A stretch of 64,000 nt of DNA from Alphaproteobacteria bacterium (GTDB lineage: Bacteria; Pseudomonadota; Alphaproteobacteria; UBA9219): contig JAFALY010000031.1 of the NCBI GenBank assembly GCA_019233975.1, forward strand, positions 20,848 through 84,847. The letters are read 5' to 3'. The translations under genes and the position numbers were made by a program. Position 1 is the first letter of the stretch; every line of letters starts with the position of its first letter. The notes beneath the pieces were generated by a model. The model did not search any database. It saw only the letters and a program-made list of their open reading frames with translations, and was not told the DNA's origin. Below, piece by piece: positions 55,165-63,549 of the stretch.

Positions 55165-56536
55165 TTCCACCTCTTGCGGAGGCCAAAGATTCTAAGGCCT
55201 TTTCTTCCGAATCCTCGATAGCAATTTCTACGGCACGCTTCGCGCATTCGAGCAACGCTTTTGCTTTCTGCCGAGCATGGTGGGCTTCGACAATCTGTTC
55301 CGCAATTTTCTTCTGTGCCACCACAGGCACAAAGGGAATTATAAAATTGCGAATATCGGAAGGATAAAGTTCGACCTGTGCGGAACCCGATACCGACATG
55401 TTCGTTTGCCAACGACCAACCATCGAGTTCATGACCGCCGCGACATAAAGCGCGTTCTCTTTTTCGACGCGAATCAAGTTAACGTGGTTGCTAGCCAATG
55501 CCCTGTCGTCGCTTAGATACGCCGCCGTGCGGCCAACCTTTGCGCCCGTAGTATAGGTAAGAATATCATTGCGAAAAATTCGTGCCGACAAAAATTCCCG
55601 ACGACCCCAATAATCCGCGTTCGTGCGGTCGAAGTTGTCGTAGTCCAATCCGTGCTCAAGAATGTGCTTGCTGGTAACAACAGCCAGCTCACCATCTTCG
55701 AAATATTCCGGTTGGGTTCCGCGCTCGCAATAACTGGCAATATCGCCGATACGACAAACCTTCTCGGCATGTTTTGTAACATGATCGAGCATAGCCTTAT
55801 AGCGCGGCAAGAAGTGCTCGGCATCAAGACGGTTATCTTGTCGTGCCTCGGAAAATTTGCGGGAATAAGAAAGCGACTCTGGTGACTGCCAACCACATAA
55901 AAACACCAATTCTAAAAGAAAAGATGTCGCGCTATCTTGTAATCCCTGCGCTGTACAGAATAGCTTGTGCGCAGAAGAAAAATCTTTGCGTACCTCTTCT
56001 TGCAATCTATGCGACAAAATAGGTATTTTTACTGCCTTAACCTCTTCTGGATTAACGTTCGACTGATTAATTGATATTCGCGCACGCCTTTTGACATCTA
56101 GGATGCCTCGTTTTGTGTTTAGAAATGTAACGAGGTACTCTGGCAAAATCTTGCTCTTATCTGGAACAAGCCTAACAAGATAAGATGCAAAAATTCTTTG
56201 TTCGTTACCGGGAAACTCTAGAAAAAGAGAAGTTCTGCCGACAAACTTTTGCGAGTTTGTCCTATTAAACAGCACATCTCTATCTTTAAGAATAAATGGG
56301 GCCGCGTCCTTCGACTGCAACAATGCGTACTTGCTAACTTCTTCTTGGCACAACAAGTCCCCAATCTCATTCATTCGATAGATTGGATATCCATCCCCGT
56401 CCTCATTCATTTCTATGGAGACGCCATACTGCGATGATACCAAACAATCCCCGATTTTTTGCCATCTATAGGAAGGGTTTTCGTTTGGCAGTTTAACAAA
56501 GAATTCTGCATCGGTACGGAAATCCGTGTTTTCCAA
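55157..56536 (-). CDS. hsdS: Type I-like restriction specificity subunit HsdS
   Basis: At least 459 residues, two target-recognition domains separated by a helical spacer (about 185-215) and a second coiled coil at the C-terminus. Recognition-domain signatures: Y-P-I-Y-R-M-N-E-I-G-D-L, R-D-V-L-F-N-R-T-N-S, and in the second half G-E-L-A-V-V-T-S-K-H-I and I-L-T-Y-T-T-G-A-K-V-G-R. The frame has no ATG at the head. Protein-like sequence typical of HsdS (Y-K-A-L-L-E-G-L-E-I-N-I-V) continues upstream of the TTG used here, to about 56600, so the true start is probably earlier and non-ATG. It follows the nuclease-methyltransferase gene and gives it its DNA target. Confidence 0.85.
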   Translation of the reverse strand: MENTDFRTDAEFFVKLPNENPSYRWQKIGDCLVSSQYGVSIEMNEDGDGYPIYRMNEIGDLLCQEEVSKYALLQSKDAAPFILKDRDVLFNRTNSQKFVGRTSLFLEFPGNEQRIFASYLVRLVPDKSKILPEYLVTFLNTKRGILDVKRRARISINQSNVNPEEVKAVKIPILSHRLQEEVRKDFSSAHKLFCTAQGLQDSATSFLLELVFLCGWQSPESLSYSRKFSEARQDNRLDAEHFLPRYKAMLDHVTKHAEKVCRIGDIASYCERGTQPEYFEDGELAVVTSKHILEHGLDYDNFDRTNADYWGRREFLSARIFRNDILTYTTGAKVGRTAAYLSDDRALASNHVNLIRVEKENALYVAAVMNSMVGRWQTNMSVSGSAQVELYPSDIRNFIIPFVPVVAQKKIAEQIVEAHHARQKAKALLECAKRAVEIAIEDSEEKALESLASARGGNA

Positions 56537-56613
56537 GGCCTGACCTATAGAAACGATGTTAATTTCTAGCCCCTCCAGAAGCGCCTTGTATTTTGCGCTA
56601 TTGAAGGGGCTGG

Positions 56614-58617
56614 TTAGAAAAAACTTAGTCGTTCCTTTTTAGCAAACTCGGCAAAGGCTTCGGCTATACCGTCCTTTGTAAGCCCCTCGTGGTTAAATAA
56701 GTCGTGCTGCACGATGTAATGCCCGTGCGCATCGCGCATTGGCATGCCGTCTTTGTCGAGCACAAGTATTTTCTCGCCGCTGTTATCTTTCGACGGCAAG
56801 CGTTGAGTGGCAAAGAAAATGTTGTAATCGTCTTTCTTCGGACACAATACGCCCGCTTCGGGGTCGTCGTTCCATTTTTGCACAAAAAGCACACTGGTCT
56901 TTGTGCCTGTGTGCGGCTTAAATGTGCTGGGATGAAGGCCGATAACCGCCAAGATGCGGCAACGCTCCGCGATAAATTCGCGCACGCGCTTATCGCTTGA
57001 ATTGTTAAAGCGGCCTTGCGGCAAGACAATCGCCATGCGCCCACCTGGACGCAGGAAATCGAGGTTGCGTTCGATAAAGAGCAAGTCACGGCCAGCTTTG
57101 TTTTCGAGCTTGCCGTTTTCCTTGTGCGCCAAGTCGTAGGGCGAAAGCATGTCCGTTTGCTTTATATCGCCCGCAAACGGTGGGTTGGCCATAAGTACAT
57201 CGAAGCCGAAGCTGCGGTAATCTTTCTTCTTCGGGTCACGCAACAGTTTACGCAGACCCTTCCAGCCGTTGTTATAAGTGTCAAGCCAATCTTGCTGTTT
57301 CGTGGTTTCGTCCCAGCGCGTCCAGTCCAACGTGTTTAGGTGCAACACGTTGGTTTGCCCGTCGCCCGCGATTAGGTTTAAACACCGTGCAACACGCACA
57401 CTCTTTTCGTCGAAATCGATAGCGTAAACTTTTTCTCGCACGTAATCGTCGCAACGCGCGGGCTTTTTCTCCATCGTAAACAGGTGCGAGATTGGCTTCT
57501 TTTCTTCGCGCAGGATTTGCTGCCAGACATGGAAAATCGAATGCACAGTAAAGCCTGCGGAACCGCAAGCCGTGTCGATAAGGTTTTCGCTTTCCTTGGG
57601 GTTAAGCATCTTTACGCACATGTCGATGACCCAGCGCGGCGTAAAGTATTGCCCTTTCTCGCCCTTGGCCGACTTGTTTACAAGGTACTCAAACGCGTCG
57701 TCGACAACATCGAGATTGGAGTTAAACAGCTTCCATTCTTCGAGCGAACCAACGCACACTTGCAAATGGTCGGGGGTAAGGCGGATTTTATCGTCCGACG
57801 GAAAGACACCTTCCCATTTTTCTTTGGCCTCGTCGAATAAGGCTTGGATGCTCTGCTTAAGCTGGGCGGCGGTGTTACTGTTGCGAAAGCGAAGGTATTT
57901 ACTGCTGCCACGGAAACAGGACATTTCGTCGTGCAGCTTCGTAAAAATGAGCTTAAACACCTCCTCGAAAACATCGACGCCCGCATTGGCCAGAACTTCA
58001 TCCTCTAAATCTTCGATAAGCTGGCGCAGTGAACGCGCCTTAAGCCCTTCAGCTTGGCGTTGATTTTCTTTCTCGATAAGGGTTTGAATTGTCCACGGCT
58101 GCCCAACAATATCGTCGATGGTCTGCCCCATTGTAGGCAGGTCCGGAATCTCGACAAAATAATTTGGATTCTTTCTGTGCCAAATAACGCTTTGTATACC
58201 GTTACTCCACAGTGCCAAAGGTGCGCCCGTGGCGTGGGTATAGGATTTAAGCTGTTCTTTGCCGTCTTTTGCCTTCTCCTGTTTTACTTCGACAACAAGG
58301 TACGGAACTGTGGGGCGGTCAGCATCGAAAACAACAATGTCGGCACGCTTCGAGCTGTCACGTCCAAAGGTAATAGGATATTCGACCGTAAGGCGCGAAA
58401 CAGGGTACTGGTAATGGTGGTGCAGGTGAATAAGCCAAAGTTGCCGTACAATTTCTTCTGGTTTTGCAATCACGTCCTTATCGCGGGCAAGACAGCGAAC
58501 ATAAACCTTACCCGCCTTCTCAATCAGTTTCTTTTGCAGAAGATTAAGAGAAGATTCGCCAAAAGTTTGTAGAAACGCCGGGGTGCAAACGCCTGAGATT
58601 ACATCAGTGATTGTCAT
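56614..58617 (-). CDS. Restriction nuclease-DNA methyltransferase fusion (N-terminal HsdR_N-like nuclease plus HsdM)
   Basis: 667 residues. Residues about 35-160 form a PD-(D/E)xK nuclease of the HsdR_N type: D93 in R-A-D-I-V-V-F-D and E110-x-K112 in L-V-V-E-V-K-Q-E-K, then E-Q-L-K-S-Y. Residues about 215-640 are an N6-adenine methylase: helical HsdM N-terminal part, G-Q-Y-F-T-P-R at 322-328, SAM motif D-T-A-C-G-S-A-G-F at 348-356, catalytic N-P-P-F at 478-481. No translocase (DEAD) domain is present here or nearby. With its HsdS partner this matches type IIB/IIG (BcgI-like) or related one-polypeptide R-M enzymes. First gene of the leftward operon. Confidence 0.85.
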   Translation of the reverse strand: MTITDVISGVCTPAFLQTFGESSLNLLQKKLIEKAGKVYVRCLARDKDVIAKPEEIVRQLWLIHLHHHYQYPVSRLTVEYPITFGRDSSKRADIVVFDADRPTVPYLVVEVKQEKAKDGKEQLKSYTHATGAPLALWSNGIQSVIWHRKNPNYFVEIPDLPTMGQTIDDIVGQPWTIQTLIEKENQRQAEGLKARSLRQLIEDLEDEVLANAGVDVFEEVFKLIFTKLHDEMSCFRGSSKYLRFRNSNTAAQLKQSIQALFDEAKEKWEGVFPSDDKIRLTPDHLQVCVGSLEEWKLFNSNLDVVDDAFEYLVNKSAKGEKGQYFTPRWVIDMCVKMLNPKESENLIDTACGSAGFTVHSIFHVWQQILREEKKPISHLFTMEKKPARCDDYVREKVYAIDFDEKSVRVARCLNLIAGDGQTNVLHLNTLDWTRWDETTKQQDWLDTYNNGWKGLRKLLRDPKKKDYRSFGFDVLMANPPFAGDIKQTDMLSPYDLAHKENGKLENKAGRDLLFIERNLDFLRPGGRMAIVLPQGRFNNSSDKRVREFIAERCRILAVIGLHPSTFKPHTGTKTSVLFVQKWNDDPEAGVLCPKKDDYNIFFATQRLPSKDNSGEKILVLDKDGMPMRDAHGHYIVQHDLFNHEGLTKDGIAEAFAEFAKKERLSFF

Positions 58618-58754
58618 CTACTCTACTCCTACAGCAGCCCAACACACCGTTAAGAATCGGCACGGTCAGGGAAAATTGGTGCAGCAACCTTAATTGCACC
58701 CCACTGTTTCGGCAAGGCAAAGGCCGCTATCCGTCAAAATTGCTTGTTTCTTTT

Positions 58755-58978
58755 CTGGCGATTTGCCCGTAACCTTACGGCCAGAGGCGGTAAATCCCGT
58801 CTTTGGGGCTTTAGAACCTCACCATTACCGGTTTTGTGCAACCGGAAAAGCACTCCTCGACCTACGGTCGGGGAGGCGCAAGTGCATGTCCAAGCCTCAC
58901 GGCCAAAGACTTGCGCGACCTTCGTAATGGTAGGTTTCTAAACTCCCCGGCCACCAGAGGTGAATGCTTCTGGCTGGC
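58755..58978. other. Non-coding, densely palindromic segment (possible structured RNA or miniature mobile element)
   Basis: Between the restriction operon (start 58617) and the secreted gene (start 59006) lie 388 bases without a convincing gene. An outer helix pairs 58805-58828 with 58924-58948: GGGG with CCCC, TTTAGAA with TTCTAAA, CCT with AGG, ACCATTAC with GTAATGGT, broken by small bulges. It encloses three hairpins: CGGTT/AACCG (58829-58844), a 10-pair stem with one G-T pair (58853-58862/58866-58875), and GCGCAAGT/ACTTGCGC (58876-58883/58909-58916). Two more hairpins flank it (58755-58784, 58949-58978). The whole folds like a cloverleaf of about 145 bases. The identity is unknown. Confidence 0.6.
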
Positions 58979-59005
58979 CCTTGTGTTTCTGGCATGGAGG
59001 GAGCT

Positions 59006-59800
59006 GTGCGCGTTTTATTACTCATGTTAGTTCTTGTCGCAATTCATGCCCACACTGCGATTGCCAAAGCAACAGAACAGTCCGGATTGTGTTTGGACGG
59101 ATTTTGCATAGGACAAAGCATTAGCGACGTGCGCTTGGATCAAGTGGAATGGATAACGCCGAAGAAATATTTCACAAAAGAGGAATGTGCAGGCGTAGGA
59201 TGCCAGCCAAATATTGCTTTTTATGGTTACACTCCAGACCAACAAAAACAACTGGCTGAGGCGGTAAGTTGGAAATACGCACTTGGCGAATATACCGTCA
59301 TCACCAAAAGTAACTTGGATATTTTTCGACAATATAAATACGAGTGCAATCAATCGGCGCGTGGCGTTTTTGGCGAACGGCGTTTTTTCGGCGCTTATAA
59401 AAGCGTACCAAGCGGCCATTTAACCGTTGTTGGGTGGCGTCTTATTGGCGGCGAACTAAAGGTTTATCGAATTGTACGGCGATACCCATATCAGACGCAA
59501 AAAGAACTCGTGGAATTGGCAAAGAAAATTCGCACCGAATATGGCGCGTCCGTTTTGCTGTATGATTATCTAAGTTCTAACGCTTATTCCGACGTTATTC
59601 AGCAAAATAAATCTGGTTGGTTTGGCAGAAGCCAAATGTTCAACCCAACCGATCTTTCCAATAATGCTGCTGAATTAGTTTTAATAGACCCACAAACGCG
59701 ACCTCTACTTGAGCCGACATCAATGCCGGAAAGCGGAGAAATCCAACCACTACCAGTGGGACAGGTGGAGCAATGCAGCAAGCCAATGTCAATCCAATGA
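59006..59800 (+). CDS. Secreted or periplasmic protein of unknown function
   Basis: 264 residues from the GTG at 59006, which has GGAGG five bases before; earlier ATGs (58964, 58994) lack a good site. The start gives a clean signal peptide, M-R-V-L-L-L-M-L-V-L-V-A-I-H-A-H-T-A-I-A-K-A. The mature part has at least five Cys (C-L-D-G-F-C near the start, then C-A-G-V-G-C, C-N and C-S), suggesting disulphides, and a Y-Q-T-Q-K-E-L-V-E-L-A-K-K-I-R helix. No family recognised. It is the only rightward gene between two leftward defence-like operons. Confidence 0.7.
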   Translation: MRVLLLMLVLVAIHAHTAIAKATEQSGLCLDGFCIGQSISDVRLDQVEWITPKKYFTKEECAGVGCQPNIAFYGYTPDQQKQLAEAVSWKYALGEYTVITKSNLDIFRQYKYECNQSARGVFGERRFFGAYKSVPSGHLTVVGWRLIGGELKVYRIVRRYPYQTQKELVELAKKIRTEYGASVLLYDYLSSNAYSDVIQQNKSGWFGRSQMFNPTDLSNNAAELVLIDPQTRPLLEPTSMPESGEIQPLPVGQVEQCSKPMSIQ

Positions 59801-59837
59801 CAGAAACCACTTCTACTTAACGAGATGGAGGCTAAAT

Positions 59838-60041
59838 ATGTTAGCCATTAAGTCTCTGGCAATTAGTGCCGTACCATTGCCAAATGGTCTGGCACCTCGG
59901 ATTGATCTTTCGCCAAACTATGAAGACAGTATCAAGTGCCACTGCAGCCGCAAGATCGCCCCCCTAGTGTTTTTCTTGGTTGATGTATATAGAATAATAT
60001 TTTTGGGCCTCGACGCAGTGAAAATCATAATAATCTCGTAA
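59838..60041 (+). CDS. Doubtful small ORF after the secreted gene
   Basis: 67 residues with a very good ribosome site (GGAGG at 59827-59831, six bases before ATG) and a hydrophobic C-terminal half (L-V-F-F-L-V-D-V-Y-R-I-I-F-L-G-L). However, its last 78 bases overlap the convergent HEPN-like gene, and the hydrophobic part is exactly the antisense of that gene's end. It could be the remnant of a longer gene cut when the neighbouring module arrived. Confidence 0.25.
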   Translation: MLAIKSLAISAVPLPNGLAPRIDLSPNYEDSIKCHCSRKIAPLVFFLVDVYRIIFLGLDAVKIIIIS

Positions 60042-60524
60042 CGAGTCTGGCAGGTCTTGAAAAAAAGCTGCTGGGCCATCGGTCCTCAAAGATTGGTAAT
60101 AAAATTCGACCATACTTTGCGGAATGTTCATATCAGGAACATGCATTATGTTTTCAGACCCAAGATGTGCGACGAACTCATTTCGGTAGAGAGTTACTTC
60201 GCTCCAAGATGAATGCCATTTTTCTGGTGTGATGCCAGTTTGTTTCTTCAACGCTTCCCTAAATGCTTCATGATCTAAAATCAGTTGCTTCCAATGCTGT
60301 TTATCGCTGTGATTTCCGAAAAGCGTACACCAATCAAGAACCGCAATATCAATAAAATTACCAATCACAGTTAACCAAAATTCGCCTTCTGGAGCCGATT
60401 TAAATACCACGTGTCCGACACGGAAATAAGCAAGATTTCTAACGAAATGACAGCATAAGATGGACGCTCTGCGCATGCGTTCTACTTGGGACATATTTTC
60501 CGTTTCAAGATTTGTCGTTGCCAT
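59964..60524 (-). CDS. HEPN-motif protein (predicted RNase), third gene of the membrane module
   Basis: 186 residues, helical, no signal peptide. Contains F-I-D-I-A-V-L-D-W-C-T-L-F-G near residue 57-70 and Y-R-N-E-F-V-A-H-L-G with R114 and H120, an R-N-x4-H (R-x5-H) HEPN active-site motif; these two blocks recur in AbiU2-like and other HEPN proteins. HEPN proteins with this motif are metal-independent RNases in abortive infection, toxin-antitoxin and CRISPR systems. The start overlaps the end of the 903-residue membrane protein gene by 20 bases, so the two are made together. Nuclease activity is inferred. Confidence 0.65.
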   Translation of the reverse strand: MATTNLETENMSQVERMRRASILCCHFVRNLAYFRVGHVVFKSAPEGEFWLTVIGNFIDIAVLDWCTLFGNHSDKQHWKQLILDHEAFREALKKQTGITPEKWHSSWSEVTLYRNEFVAHLGSENIMHVPDMNIPQSMVEFYYQSLRTDGPAAFFQDLPDSLRDYYDFHCVEAQKYYSIYINQEKH

Positions 60525-63216
60525 CGTCTATATTACCGAAATCACTTTCGTCGTTCTTTGGTTGTACCTGTGACTTAGCTGCCTCGTTCTCCTCATTGAG
60601 TTTTACCGAGCGATTTTTGGCAGCTTCTGCCGCTTGGGCGCGTCTCTGGCGGGCCCTTTCAAAGAATTTCTTCTCTATTGGCTCTCTGGTTTTCCTAATC
60701 GTCTCATAAAATGGAATCAGAACATCCTCCGACATAAGAGTTTGCTCGGCCTCTTTCATATTTTGCATATCACTATCATCCAGTTCGTGACCGATGCCGC
60801 TGAAACGAGGCATGTAAAAGTCAGAGTGCATGAGTTCAGGGTAGCCCATGTTTGCAAAACGCGCAGAGGAACCACCAAAAAATGAATCAGAAAGCGGGCG
60901 GTACTTTGCAATAAACATTCCGATCTCATCTGCCTGAGTCGCTTCGCCCAAAATGCCCTGTATCCATGCACCAGCTAGTTGGAGATAATCCAGATCTCTA
61001 TCACCAACACTTTCACCTGACACAATTTTGTTTTTTAGATATGCATAGAAAATTTCAATCAGTCGCAAAATACCATTTTTTAAATACGCTGAACTTGACC
61101 GTTTATAAGCCATAACAGCATGGCCTATTATCCCCCAAATCGCATGCTGCCAATCACCTGAAATATACGACTCACTCAGCAGTAAATTTTGAATCATCTT
61201 AGCTGTGGCATCAAAAATCAGCGTATCGGCATGCTCTTGATAGGAAATGCGTCTCCTGCCAACTCCCCCACCTTCGCCTGACTTTAGAGTGGCGAAATCT
61301 TCAGGCAATCCACGAAACACGAGATAGGAGAATTCATAAAGTGCTTCTGCAAAATCGTCAGAACCATCGCACTGGTTTTTTATTGCGAACTCGGAAAGCG
61401 AAACTACTGTTGAGATTAACTCTCCAATATCTTCTAGGGTTAATTGCTTTTCCCATTCCTCTTTATGTTTGCGAACTAGGGCGTGATAAAAAATGTCCTG
61501 CAAAACAGTTTCGCGATCGCTCATTTTTTTGGTGAGCGCAGTTGCCACCGACGAGAAAAAAAGCGGGAAAGCTTTTTGAAGCACCAATTGAACTGGTATT
61601 ACTTTCTTTAGCATCTTGCAGGCTGCATCGTGATAGCCGTCTTTAGCACGAACTTCTAGAGGTCGCGATGTATCTACAAGCCACACAATCAAAATGGAAC
61701 GTATAACAGAGTTAGCTAATTCAAGACGGTACGGATTAAAATTAGCCATACACTGCGCATGAATACGCTCCATAGCCGCCAAGAACGAATGCTCGGTCAG
61801 ATACGGCCATTCCTTTGTATGAGCCTTCAATGCGATATAGCGAATTTGTGTAATGCATTCACTTGCGGCTGTACTGCGCATCAAAACATGTGTTTTATCG
61901 AAACACTCTTTAAGCAAATTAATCCAAGAATCCGCCAAGGCATTTGCCTGTTGCAGCCTTGATCGCCTCACATGATCAGCAGCCTCCGGGTCTTTAGGAA
62001 GTGGATCAAGATCTAAAGGGTAGAATCCTAACACCCCTATGGCTTTAGTTACATCGGTAACAAGATATTCATTGTTAGAGTCAGAGCAAAGCTTTAGCAG
62101 AACTGCCATTTGATCATTTAAATACGAAAACACACTGTCGGTTTTGCCCCGATAAGGCACCCTGCATTGGGTATAGGTATCCGCGATGCGGAGTATCGCC
62201 GACAGCGCAGCGTTTAAAATATCACGCTGATTATCTTGGATAGATTTCCCAGCTATACCAAGAAGAACGGTCAGGCGATCCCGTACAAACTTTGTATTTC
62301 TTGGTTCTCCTATTGCAACAAATCGCATGGCATCCCGCCAATCTAAGCCAAGTTCGTTTAGAATTGACCAAAACAAGGACTTGCCAAATGGCTTTTTGAT
62401 TTTGCGTCGGATTTCATTTCGGAATGCAGTTGAGGCATAGATAATTGCCTTATCAGCCTGAATTCCGATTTTTGCTATCGACAGGCTGCATAAGAAGCAA
62501 AATAAATTCGATAAAATTAGAACCACACAAATCTTGTCCTGCAACCATATTGTGGTGTCGGCTCTGGCAACAAGTGGGACAAATAAATTTAATATGGCTA
62601 ATCCCTGCACCCACCTTACGGCGGGGTGAGCAATAACTGTTCGGACAATCGAACTTGAATATTTCCCAAGCAATTGACTGAATAAGAAATTAAACAGCGC
62701 AACTTGTAAACCCAAAATAGTGAACGCCGCTGTGAAAATTTTATCGAGCGATGTTCTTAACGCTTCTGACAAAGGGGCAACACTATCAGCGAAAAGCACA
62801 TTTCCCGCAAATCCAACTATCAAATAGACGACAAATATTATCGTCATGAGACAGACGGTAATTAAATGCCCCCATAGAAAATCACTGCCAACTTTATTGT
62901 TCCACCAGCGCAACGCAGTTATCGCACGCTTGACAATACTTATGTTCTTTTCGTCCTGACTTTTCTCGATGCCAACAATAATTAAGAGTATGAGCGAGAG
63001 TCCGAAAGACCCAGCGAGGATAAATAGCATCTGCGTTGGATAGTTTACACTCAGGAAATAGCTAACAAAATTAATGCAGAAACATACAATGCCCATTAAC
63101 AAAAATGAGCCGTGCATTGCGCGGCTTATCATGCGCCGTCGGCGCACTTGCTCGGCGCTGTGCTTGAGTTTTCTGATAGCTTCTTGTTCGTAATATTCGA
63201 CTATTTCATCGAACAT
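60505..63216 (-). CDS. Large membrane protein with about six N-terminal helices and a long soluble domain
   Basis: 903 residues. Six hydrophobic helices at about 34-55, 63-83, 114-142, 160-184, 202-217 and 228-251 are followed by about 650 residues without membrane segments, predicted almost wholly helical, with repeated helix-pair character (possible HEAT- or TPR-like solenoid; no clear repeat consensus). The last 80 residues are highly charged (R-A-R-Q-R-R-A-Q-A-A-E-A-A-K). No known catalytic motif was seen. Its ATG directly follows the stop of the small membrane gene (TAA-ATG), and its end overlaps the HEPN gene by 20 bases. Role unknown; a membrane-anchored sensor or pore is suggested by architecture. 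Confidence 0.75.
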   Translation of the reverse strand: MFDEIVEYYEQEAIRKLKHSAEQVRRRRMISRAMHGSFLLMGIVCFCINFVSYFLSVNYPTQMLFILAGSFGLSLILLIIVGIEKSQDEKNISIVKRAITALRWWNNKVGSDFLWGHLITVCLMTIIFVVYLIVGFAGNVLFADSVAPLSEALRTSLDKIFTAAFTILGLQVALFNFLFSQLLGKYSSSIVRTVIAHPAVRWVQGLAILNLFVPLVARADTTIWLQDKICVVLILSNLFCFLCSLSIAKIGIQADKAIIYASTAFRNEIRRKIKKPFGKSLFWSILNELGLDWRDAMRFVAIGEPRNTKFVRDRLTVLLGIAGKSIQDNQRDILNAALSAILRIADTYTQCRVPYRGKTDSVFSYLNDQMAVLLKLCSDSNNEYLVTDVTKAIGVLGFYPLDLDPLPKDPEAADHVRRSRLQQANALADSWINLLKECFDKTHVLMRSTAASECITQIRYIALKAHTKEWPYLTEHSFLAAMERIHAQCMANFNPYRLELANSVIRSILIVWLVDTSRPLEVRAKDGYHDAACKMLKKVIPVQLVLQKAFPLFFSSVATALTKKMSDRETVLQDIFYHALVRKHKEEWEKQLTLEDIGELISTVVSLSEFAIKNQCDGSDDFAEALYEFSYLVFRGLPEDFATLKSGEGGGVGRRRISYQEHADTLIFDATAKMIQNLLLSESYISGDWQHAIWGIIGHAVMAYKRSSSAYLKNGILRLIEIFYAYLKNKIVSGESVGDRDLDYLQLAGAWIQGILGEATQADEIGMFIAKYRPLSDSFFGGSSARFANMGYPELMHSDFYMPRFSGIGHELDDSDMQNMKEAEQTLMSEDVLIPFYETIRKTREPIEKKFFERARQRRAQAAEAAKNRSVKLNEENEAAKSQVQPKNDESDFGNIDDGNDKS

Positions 63217-63549
63217 TTACTTCTGGCTTTCTTCTGCAGGATGAGAGGCCTCGCTTTCAATTTGGGTGTCTTTGTGAACCGGGGTCTGCCGAGCTATAAT
63301 TAAATAACGTCTTTGGGCGACATAAAATGAGGAAAGGAGATAAACTGCTGCCATACATTCCGCTGCATAGTGCAATCCCTTCGTCACTATCTCATTTGCC
63401 CCCGCCAGCACATAAACTGCAAATGCAGCCATTAGATAAATCATAAATAATTCGAGTGCCGAAATAATCAGATCGGCACACAATGGAAGAAAGACACTCG
63501 TAAAAAGCAGCCGCACATAAGCGCTGATAATAGTGGTTTGGTCTGACAT
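63217..63549 (-). CDS. Small membrane protein, first gene of the membrane/HEPN module
   Basis: 110 residues with about three hydrophobic helices (residues 12-35, 37-52 and 66-78) and a polar tail rich in Glu and Ser. No family recognised. Stop and start codons of this gene and the 903-residue protein touch, so the two products are probably made in similar amounts and may form one membrane complex. Two short Met-starting frames overlap it in other phases and are ignored. Confidence 0.65.
   Translation of the reverse strand: MSDQTTIISAYVRLLFTSVFLPLCADLIISALELFMIYLMAAFAVYVLAGANEIVTKGLHYAAECMAAVYLLSSFYVAQRRYLIIARQTPVHKDTQIESEASHPAEESQK

Noticed and set aside
58694..58927. Short plus-strand frames in the palindromic segment
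   Set aside because: They run through the hairpins, have no ribosome site and no protein-like composition.
58755..58978. Retron msr-msd or integron attC site
   Set aside because: No reverse transcriptase or integron integrase lies near, and the inverted ends do not show attC R-box sequences. Kept as an unidentified structured element.
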